Below are positions 1 to 9,600 of a DNA stretch of 37,620 nucleotides, piece after piece; the stretch's first letter is position 1, and every line of letters begins with the position of its first letter. Location: positions 1 to 37,620 of the forward strand of contig SLSW01000197.1 of assembly GCA_007130245.1 (NCBI GenBank), in the 5' to 3' direction. This DNA comes from Micromonosporaceae bacterium (GTDB lineage Bacteria > Actinomycetota > Actinomycetes > Mycobacteriales > Micromonosporaceae). The notes under the pieces are model-generated. The model made no database searches. It had not been told where the DNA came from and saw nothing but the letters and a program-made list of their open reading frames with translations. The position numbers and the translations under genes were made by a program.

Positions 1-405
1 CGGTTCAACACCGCCATCGCCAAGCTGATCGAGCTGACCAACCGGGTCACCGCGATCTCCACGGCCGAGGCCGGCACCCCGCGGGCGGTGGTCGAGCCGC
101 TGGTGCTGATGGTCTCGCCGTTCGCGCCGCACCTGGCCGAGGAGCTGTGGCGGCGGCTGGGTCACGACGACAGCGTTGCCTACCAGCCCTTCCCGGAAGC
201 CGACCCGGCCTGGCTGGTGATTGAGCAGGTGACCTACCCGGTGCAGGTCAACGGCAAGGTGCGCGGCCGGGTCGAGGTGCCCGCCGACGCGGCTGAGGAT
301 GTGGTACGGGCGGCGGCGCTGGAGGCGGTCTCCGCCCACCTCGGCGGCGCCGAACCCCGCAAGGTGATCGTGGTGCCCGGCCGGATGGTCAGCGTAGTGA
401 TCTGA
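1..405 (+). CDS. leuS: Leucyl-tRNA synthetase, C-terminal end (partial)
   Basis: LeuRS charges tRNA-Leu with leucine in the cytoplasm. The frame is open from base 1, so the gene starts upstream of the window and only its last 134 residues are present. They hold the end of the anticodon-binding helical domain ([14 protein letters not shown], then [14 protein letters not shown]) and the small C-terminal domain with the family signature [17 protein letters not shown]. These are seen directly and are diagnostic of class Ia bacterial LeuRS. The stop TGA is at 403-405. The gene converges on the giant protease gene, with a strong hairpin at 643-691 between them. Nothing in the visible part looks damaged. 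Confidence 0.93.
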   Translation, partial: RFNTAIAKLIELTNRVTAISTAEAGTPRAVVEPLVLMVSPFAPHLAEELWRRLGHDDSVAYQPFPEADPAWLVIEQVTYPVQVNGKVRGRVEVPADAAEDVVRAAALEAVSAHLGGAEPRKVIVVPGRMVSVVI

Positions 406-642
406 CGTCTCTGTCGGCGCCACCCACCACCGGCATGCGGCGCCACCCGCCATCAGGGTGTCGCCGGGTGGTGGGATGCCTGTTAGGTGCCTCCTGTTCT
501 GCTGCCGTCAAAGTCAGCACGTCGACGCCGCTGCGGTATGTGTCAGCAGAGCAGGAGGCTGTCGACAGGGGCCGTCCACTCCGGCGGGACTGGTCGGTCC
601 GGCCCGGCTCGAACGGCAGGCGGCGGGATCGCACACGGCGAT

Positions 643-691
643 CCGCGGGCCCGGGGTGGACACGCCGCGCGTGCCCACCCCGGGCCCGCGG
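643..691. terminator. Bidirectional hairpin terminator between leuS and the giant protease gene
   Basis: A perfect 17-bp inverted repeat, CCGCGGGCCCGGGGTGG at 643-659 and its complement at 675-691, continues inward with one mismatch and four more pairs around a 5-base loop. It lies between convergent genes, and its right arm ends at the base before the protease stop codon (692-694). There is no T-run on either side, which is usual for high-GC actinobacterial hairpin terminators. The rest of the 406-642 gap shows no gene that I can support. Confidence 0.75.
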
Positions 692-3600
692 TCAGTCGAG
701 GCCGGGGCCGTCGATGACCAGCAGGTGGTCGCCGATCTGGAGTTCCGCGCTCACCGTGAACTCACCCGGAAGCAGTTCCTCCAGGTCCACGGTGCCCACG
801 TAGAAGCCGGTCGCCCAGACCATGTTCTCCCGGGCGACTTCCACGCCGTCGTCGTAGACCACCATCTCCGCGGAGTCCGCCGGCGCCGGCCGGTCAGGCG
901 CACCCTCCAGGCCCAACCGGACCACCCGGGCGTCGCCCTGCCCGATGACCTGCCAGGACGGCACCCACCGGGACACCGTCACCGGCACCGACGGCGCCGA
1001 CTCGCCGCGCAGGTTGGTCACCACCGCGGTCAGCTCGTTGTCACCGACCTCCAGCGGCACCTCCGCCGACCAGGTGCCGTCTGCCTCGACGCCTGACGTG
1101 GCCACCGGCTCGCCGTCGCGCAGCACCGTGACCTGCCACGGCCATTCGGCGGTGCCGCTGACGGTGATGGTGTCTTCGATCGTCGCCGGGGCGTCGGCGG
1201 CCATGGTGGGCGCCTGCGGCAGGTCGAGCTCGGCCTGCCGCGCCCAGTCGACCGCGTTGACCAGCAGCTGGCGGCCGTCGGCCGTCCAGCCCAGGCCGGG
1301 GCCGACCGCCTCGGTCACCGCGCTGGACGACAGCAGCACCTCGACACTGCCGGCGGTGCGCCAGTCGTACGCGACCGCCAGGCCGGTCGCCGGCTCAGCG
1401 CTGTCGCGGTCGACGTGCAGGTCGGCCAGTTCCCAGCCGCCGTGCACACCGGTGTACGCCTCGATGACGCTGTAGTAGCCGCCCTCGACGATCAGCGTCG
1501 CCGGGTCGTCACCCAGCTCGCCGAACAGCGGATGATCGGCGTCGAAGCCGGTCAGCTGCACCGACCCGTCGCCGTAGCCCTGCGCGCCGACCTGGACCCG
1601 GTCGCTGAACTGCTCCAGCAGCCGGATGCCGCCGCGGTCGACCGCCCAGGTGCCGGTGAACACCAGCGAGGCCTCGGCCTCGTCGGCGGCGCCGAGCACC
1701 GCGGTGAACACCTCCTCGTCCGGCGAGCCGCCGTTGACCACGATCACCTCGTACGAGCCGAGGTCGAGGTCGGCGGCCCAATCCAGCTCGCCGGCGGGCA
1801 CGTCCGCCTCGCGCAGGAAGCTGGTCATCGTGCCGTCGACGTCACCGAGCACGCCGACCACGATCGGCTGCAGGGTCACGTCCAGCGTGGCCGGCACCTC
1901 GGCGTCGATGGTGACGGTGGCGGTCGCCGACAGGTAGCCGTCGGCGGTGATGGTCACCTCGTAATCGCCCTCCAGCAGGTCGTCTGCGGTGTAGCCGCCG
2001 TCGTCGCCGGTGGTGGCCGTCCACTCCAGCAGGCCGTCTCCGGTCAGCGTGGCACCCGCCACCGGCTCGCCGGTGGTGGACGTGACCGTGCCGGACACCT
2101 CGCCGCGCGGCAGCGGCACCAGGTCCACATCCAGCGTCACCGTGCCCGACTCCGGCACGTCCACCGTCTCGGTGGTGGTCTCGAAGCCGAACGCGGACAC
2201 CTCGATGGTGTGTTCGCCCTGCGTCAGACCCAGGGAGTAGGTGCCGTCCGCGGCGGTCACCGCGGTGGAGCCAGCCTCCAGGGACCGGACCGTGGCACCC
2301 GCCAGCGGTTCCCCGTCACCGGTGACCACGCCGGCCAGCTCGGCCTGGGTGGCGTCGAGAGACCACGCCACCGCGTTGAGGTAGATCTGTCGAGCGTTGT
2401 CGGTCCAGCGACTGTCCGGCCACCCGTGCGTGACCGCGGCCAGGCTGCCCAGCAGCAGCTCCACGCTCGTGGCCGAGCTGAACTGGTAACCGACCGCGCC
2501 GCCCAGGTCCTCACCGGTGACCCGGTTGTGCACGTGCGCGATCGTCTCGCCGCCGTAACCCGAGAACGAACCCCACTGCTGGTTGTTGTTGCTCAGAGTG
2601 CTGGTGATCAGCTCGACCTGCTCGCCGACCGGGAAGCCGGCGAAGATCGGGTGGGCGGCGTGTGCGACGTAGTCGACACCGAAGTCGCCACTGACGAAGC
2701 CCCAGTCCACCTCGGCCGGGTCGCCACGGTACTCCGACAACCGGGGTATCGCGTGGGTGCTGCCGAACTGGCTCGGGTAGATCGCCGACACGCCGGCGTC
2801 CGCCGCGGCGTCCACCGCGGTCTGGAACGGGTCGACCTGAGAGCCGAAGATCGTGGCGTTGAAGATCACCAGCTCGTAGTCGTCGATCCCGTCGGCCAGC
2901 GCGGCCATCTGGGAGCGGGGCCACAGGTCCACCTCGTAGCCCTCGTTCTCCAGCATTGCCGCCAGCGACACCCCGTGCGTGCTGGAACCGGTGGTGTCGA
3001 CCACCGCGACCGGCGAGGTCGCCGGCAGCTGCACGTTGACCGGGGTGGTCTGGTCGGCGGTGACCGTCACCGGCACCTGTACCGCCCGGAACCCGTCGGC
3101 GGTCACCCGCATCGTCCAGTCGCCCTCGGGCACCATGTCGAGCGTGTAGTCGCCGCCGGCGCCGGTGCTGGTGGACAGCGGCGTGTCCAGCAGGCTCACC
3201 TGCGCGTCGGCCACTGCATCGCCGTCCGGCCCGGTGACGGTGCCCGCCAGCGTGCCCGCGGGCAGCGCCGTGAGCGTGAGCTGCTCGCTCACCGAGTCAC
3301 CGGAGTCCACCGTCACCTCAAAGGTCTGACCCTCGTGACCGAACGCGCTGACCGCCAGCGTCCACGTGCCCGGCTGCAACGGCACCAGGAAGGTGCCGTC
3401 GCCTTCCCGGCCGTGGTAGACGCGGCCGGTCTCGAGCACCTCCGCCTGGCTGGCGATGGTGCCACCGAGGTCACTGGTTACGGTGCCCAGCACCTCGGCG
3501 CCGATGCCCTGCGCGTCCAGCGCCCAGTCCAGCGCGTTGACGAAGACCCGTTCGGCCTCCGACGTCCAGTTCAGCGCGTCCGACTGCCGGGTCGACGGCG

Positions 3601-6600
3601 CACCCCAGGTGGTCACCGACATGGTCGACAGCAGCACGTCCACGGTGCCGGTGGTGCGCCCGCGGTAGGCGATGGTGGCGCCCACCTCGCCGTCGTCGCC
3701 GGTGGCCAGGTTCGCCACCGTGGTGCCACCGAACTCGTCGAAGAACGTGTAGCGGCCGTTGTTCGTCATCAGGTCGAACTCGTCCGGCAGCCCGGCGACG
3801 AGCGCGTGGTCGTCGACCACGTGCGCGGTGACCGCGCCGTCGTTGAAGCCCTGCCCGATGACGGCCGGGTCGTCGTGGTGTTCGTGGAGGAACTGGATGG
3901 CGCCACGGTTGTGCTGACCCATCCACAGCACCGGCACGCCGGTGCGGTTCACCTCCTCCTCGAACGCCTGCAGCTGCTCAGCGCTGACATCCAGGCCGAA
4001 GTCGGACACGTTGGCCACGATCAGGTCCATGTCACCGATGCGGTCCATCGAGTCGAACCCGATGTCCTCGGCCTGGTAACCCCAGTCGGCCAGGAACTCC
4101 TTGCCCCGGTCGCGGGAGTTGGTGAAGTCGGAGTCGTCGATGATGCCGACCTGCGGGGACACCCGCAGCGTGACGTCCCGCCCGGTGACCTCGTCCACGG
4201 TGACCTCGACCGCCGCGAGCTTGCGCACGTGCCCGTCGAACTCCACCTCCAGCTCGTAGCTGCCCGGCTCCACCAGATCGAAGGCGTACGAGCCGTCCGG
4301 GGCGGTGTGCGTCTGGTACGGGGTGCCGAGCAGGTCCACCCGGGCACCGTCCAGCGCCCCGTCCTCGGCGGAGCTGACCACGCCGGCGATTCCGCCGACG
4401 TCGCCGACCTCCAGTTCGACCGACGCGTCGGCGGTCTCGTCGGGGGCCACGGTGACGGTGCGCTGCCCGTCGACGTAGCCGAACGCCGAGTAGTGCAGCG
4501 TGTGCTCGCCCGCAGAGACCCCGATCTCGAACACGCCGTCGGAATCGGTGACCGCGGACCAGTTGCTACCGGCCACCTCGACCGTCGCCTGCGGGATCGG
4601 CTGCCCGGCGGGGTCGGTAACCGTCCCGACCAGGCCGCTGACCCCCGGCGCGGCGGCCCAGCGGACCGCGTTGAGGAAGATCCGCTGGCCCTGCGGAGTC
4701 CAGTTGCCCTCCGGGTTGTTGCGGAAGGTGGCGGCCAGGCCGCTGAGCAGCACATGCACGTTGTCCGGGGTACGGACGTCGTAGGCCATGCCCATGCCGG
4801 CCGGTGCGTCGTCACCTTCAGCCACGTCGGCCAGCGCGACGCCGCCGTACTCCGGCCAGTATCCCGCTTCCGAGGAACTGGTCAGGATCTGCACCGGCTC
4901 GTCGCCCACCCCCTCGAACAGCGGGTGGTCGACCAGGTTGTGCAGGTAGATCTCGTCGCCGCGGAACCCACCCAGCCGGCCGTAGTCGGGCGGGTCGCCG
5001 GTGTAGTTGACCAGCATGTCGAACCCACGGGTACGGAAGGACCACCCGTCGGTCGGGAAGATCACACTGACCCCGGCGGAGTCGAAGGCCGCCAGCGCGT
5101 CCAGGAACTCGTCCTGGCTGACGCTGGACGGGTGGTGCAGCACCACGACCTCCACCTCGTCGAGGTCGTCGACGACCTCCCACCCGGCCTGCTCGACCGG
5201 GATCGAGTGACTCTCCAGGAAGTTCGAGATCTGGCTGAGCCGGTCGCCGACCACGACCACGCCGGGCGCGCGCGCCAGCGCCACGTCCACTGTGGTGACC
5301 GCCCCGTCGGTGACCTCGACGCCGGTCACGGTGGCTGCCTCGTACCCGTCGGCGGCGACCTCGATGTCGTAGCTGCCGCCCGGCACGTCCTCGATCACGT
5401 ACCCGCCGTCGGCGCCGGTGGTGACCGGGGGCACCGAGGTGCCCGCTACGGTGACCGTCGCGCCCGTGATCGGCGAGCCGCTGCCGTCCTCGGTGACCTG
5501 ACCGGTGACGGTGCCCAGCTCGGCCTGCGGCAGCGACACGTCGTGCACGTGGATCTGGCCGGCGCCCACGTCCACCGTCAGCTCCACGGTCTGCGCGCCC
5601 ACGAACCGGTAGCGCAATGTGTGCTCACCGGGCGCCAGCAGCAGCTCGTAGCCGCCGTCGGCGTCGGCGACGGTGTGCGCGATCCCGTCGACCACCTCCA
5701 CGGTGGCCGCCAGCGGCGCGTCGGCGTGGTCGGTGACCTGGCCGGTGACCGTGCCGTACGCCGCCTGGGCGGCGTGGTCGACCGCGCCGGCGAGCAGGTC
5801 GGCTGCGGCCGGCTGCCAGTCTGACCACGGCGACGGTGCCAGCGCCGGCAGCAGCACGTGGTTGCTGTCCATGGTGCGCGGCTGGTAGCCGACACCGCTG
5901 CCGCGCTGGCCGTCCCGGTCGTTGCCGAGCACCGCGAGGGTGTGCCCGCTGTAGCCGGTGAACCACGCGTGCCAGCTGGTGGCCTCCAGCAGCGGCACCC
6001 GCGGCGTGTCCGGCAGCAGCGCGGTCACCGGGTGGTCGACCACGTTCTCCAGCCACACCTCGCCGCGGTTGGACAGCTCCGCCGGCGCCGCCGCCGGGTC
6101 CCCGGTGGCCTGCGACAGCGCCCGCACCGAGCCGTAGCTCGGTCCGCCGGTGTCGAGGAACACCAGGCTGGTGCCGGCCTCGTCGGCCTCGGTGACGATC
6201 TGGGCGAGCCGGTCCAGGTCCGCGTCGGCCCGGTCGGTGCCGGAGCCGGAGATCACCACCGCGCCGTAGTGGCCGAGCGTGCCGACGATGTCGTCGAACG
6301 ACACCGAGTCCACGCGCCACCCGCGGTCGGTCAGCGCCTGGCTGACCCGGCCCTCGAAGTCGGCCACCACCGCCACGTCGAACCGCTCCAGCGCGTAGTC
6401 GACCACGGTGGTCTCGCCGGCGACGATGGTGACGGTGTCCTCGGTGCGCGCGTAACCGTCGGCGTCCACCACCAGCTGGTAGGTGCCGGCGGCGACCTCG
6501 TCGAACCCGTACCCGCCGTCGTCGCCGGTGGTCGCCGGCTCCAGCGGGGTCGGCGACAGCGTCACCGTGGCGCCCGGCAGCGGCGCTCCGTTCTCGTCGC

Positions 6601-9600
6601 TGACGACGCCGGCCAGCGCGCCGGTGCCCACCGCGGCGAGTTCCACATCGAGTGTGCTCGCCTGGGCGACCAGGATCTGCACGGTGTGCGTCTGCGGCTC
6701 GAACCCGTACTGCGACACCTCGATGGTGTGCGCGCCCGGCGGCAGACCCGCCAGCTCGTACTCACCGGTGTCGGGGTCGGAGGTGACCTCCCGGTCGGCC
6801 TCGACTGCGCGCACCGTGGCCGCCACCGGCCCGTCGGGGCCGGTGACCACACCGCGCAGCTGGCCGGTGGGGTGGAACGCGTGCAGCCTGCCGGAGCCGT
6901 CGGCGGTCACCAGCCAGCCGTCGGCGTACGCGGGCGACGAGGTCAGGTTGGAGCTGACCGGCTGCTCCCACACCAGCTGCCCGGTGGCGGCGTCCAGCGC
7001 GAACACCCGCTGGTCGCCCTGCGACCCGGCGACCACGTACCCGTCGCCGCTGACCAGCACCGAGGCGCTGACCGCACCGCTGGTGGCCAGGCCGTAGTGC
7101 CACATCGGCTGCCCGGTGGCGCGGTCGTACGCGCCGATCACGCCCTGCCCGTGCGAGCCGGCGATGACCACGTCGCCGTGCACCGCCGGGGTGGTGCCCT
7201 GCCCGTCGCCGTGGGTGGGCGCCTCCCACTGCAGCTCACCCGTGGCGGCGTCGACCGCCAGCAGGCTGCCCTGCCAACCGGGAGCGAAGCCGCCCGGCGG
7301 CACCGAGGTGGTGGCGTACACCGCACCGCCGGCGATGGCCGGGGCGGCGACGAACTCGTCGTGCTCGCGGGTCAGCGTCCACAGCTGGTCGCCGGTGTCC
7401 GCGTCCAGCGCCACCAGGTGGCGTTCCCCGGCGCTGCTGGCGACCACCATCCCGTCGGCCACCGCCGGCCCGAAGAACACCCGCGTGCCGATGTCGGCCG
7501 ACCAGATGACCGAGCCGTCGGCGGCGTCGATGGCGAACAGGGTGTCGGAGCGGTCCGGGGTGAAGCCGGTGGCGGCGTAGACCACGCCGTCCTGCACCAC
7601 CGGCGCGGTGTAGATGGTGCGCCGCTGCGGTGTGTCCACCGTCCACACCAGTTCGCCGGTGGTCGCGTCCACCGCGTGGATGCCGCCGTCGAGGCCGCCG
7701 CCGGTGTAGACCAGGCCGTCGGCGACCGCCGGGGTGCCGCGCATGGCGTCGCCGCCGGCGAAGCTCCACAGCTGCTCGCCGCTGGTCAGGTCGTGGGCGA
7801 CCAGCCGACCGTTGTCGTGGTTGACGTACGCCGCGCCGTCGGCGATGACCGGCGAGGAGAACACGATCGAGCCGCCGGCCGGGGCGTCCCAGGCCGGTTC
7901 CAGGGTGGCCGCGGCCAGGCTGTCGCCGCTGCGACCCGTGCGCGCCGGGTTGTTCTGGTACTGCGCCCACCCTGGCGCGGAGACCTCGGCGGCCGGCGTG
8001 AGGTCGATGGTGATGTCGGTGGCGCCGTCGACAGCCAGTTCGATCACCTTCGGGGTGAAGCTGCCGGCGGACACGTGCAGGTCGTAGGTGCCCTCGGCGA
8101 CGGTCAGGGCGAACGCCCCGTCGCCGTCGGTGCGGGTGGCCGGCACCGGGGTGTCCGCCAGCGCCACCCGCGCGTCGGGCACCGGCCCGTCCGGGCCGCT
8201 CACCGTGCCGGACAGGGTCTGCTCGTCGGTGGCGGCCAGGGTCACGTCCAGGCTCACCAGGCCATCGACGCTCACCTCCACCTGGTGGGTCTGCGTGGCA
8301 TAGCCGTACGCGGAGAAGGTCACCTCATGCGTACCCTCGGTCAGCCGCAGCGCGTACGTGCCGGTGCCGGCGTCGGCGGTGGTGTGGCGCGCGGCGGTGC
8401 TCACGGAGGCCGCCACCGGAGCGCCGGCGGTGTCGGTGACGGTGCCGGCGACGGTGCCGCTGTGGGCGGCGTGGGTCACCGCGGCGTACGCGTCGACGAC
8501 CCCGGACCCGTACGCGTTGGGGAGTGCCGTCATGTGCGACGCGTCGCGGGCGCTGGTCTGCAGCGCTTCGCGTACCTCGTCGACGGTCAGGTCGGGGGAG
8601 GCCGACAGCAGCAGCGCGACCACGCCGGCCACGTGCGGTGAGGCCATCGACGTGCCGGAGATGGTGTGGTACCCGTCGTCGGACAGGTGCGTCGGCCAGG
8701 CCGAACGGATCTGGTAGCCGGGCGCGCTGACCTCCGGCTTGGTGTACTCGACGCCGTCCCACACCACCGGTCCGCGGCTGGAGAAGAAGGCGATCCGGTC
8801 CTCGATGTCGGTGGCGCCCACGCCGATCGCGTGCGGGAAGCTCGCCGGCGATCCCACGGTGCCCGTGCCCGGTCCGGCGTTGCCGTTGGCGAACACCGGC
8901 ACGATGCCGGCGGCCACCCAGGCGGCGACGGCGTCCCAGTACTCAGTGCGGTGGGTGGCGTTCGAACCCCACGAGTTGTTGACCACGTGCGGTGCCGCCG
9001 ACGGATCACCGCCGGGGGCGAGCATCCACTGGAACCCGGCCTGGACGACGCTGTCGGTGGTGGAACCGAAGTCGGTGAAGATCTTGGCGGCGATCCACTG
9101 CGCGTCCGGAGCCACGCCGGTGATCTCGCCGGGTGGTTGACCGACGATGCTGCCGGTCACGTGGGTGCCGTGGCCGTGGCCGTCACCGGGCTGCGGGTAG
9201 TTCTCCCCGGTGGGCACGAACCAGCTCGCGTCCGGATCGCCGTCGTTGCCGCGCCAGGTGTCGGCCAACGCCGGGTGGCCGCCGTCGACGCCGGTGTCCA
9301 TGACGCCGACGACCACACCGTCGCCGCGCACCCCGAGATCACCCCAGGTGTCCGGGGCGTTGACGTTCTCCAGGCTCCAGATCGGCAGCAGTGGCTCGTC
9401 GTCGGCCGGCACCGGCTCCTCGATCTCGAGGGTCTCGTCGACGGTCACGCTGGCCACGTCCGGGTGCGCCGCGAGCGCGTCCAGCGCCGTCTGGTCGACG
9501 GTGGCGGCGAACCCGTTGAAGATCCAGAACTCGACCACGTCGTCGACCCCACCGGTGTCCTGATGGCGGGCGAGCAGGTTGCGGACGCCGGCCTGGCTGG

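Noticed and set aside
1415-5824. A very long open frame (about 1470 codons) on the plus strand opposite the giant protease, and similar ones opposite relA, secD and hisS
   Set aside because: In ~70% GC DNA the antisense third-position frame stays open by chance. The translations are Arg/His/Gly/Val-rich without any domain, and the opposite strand encodes clear conserved proteins.
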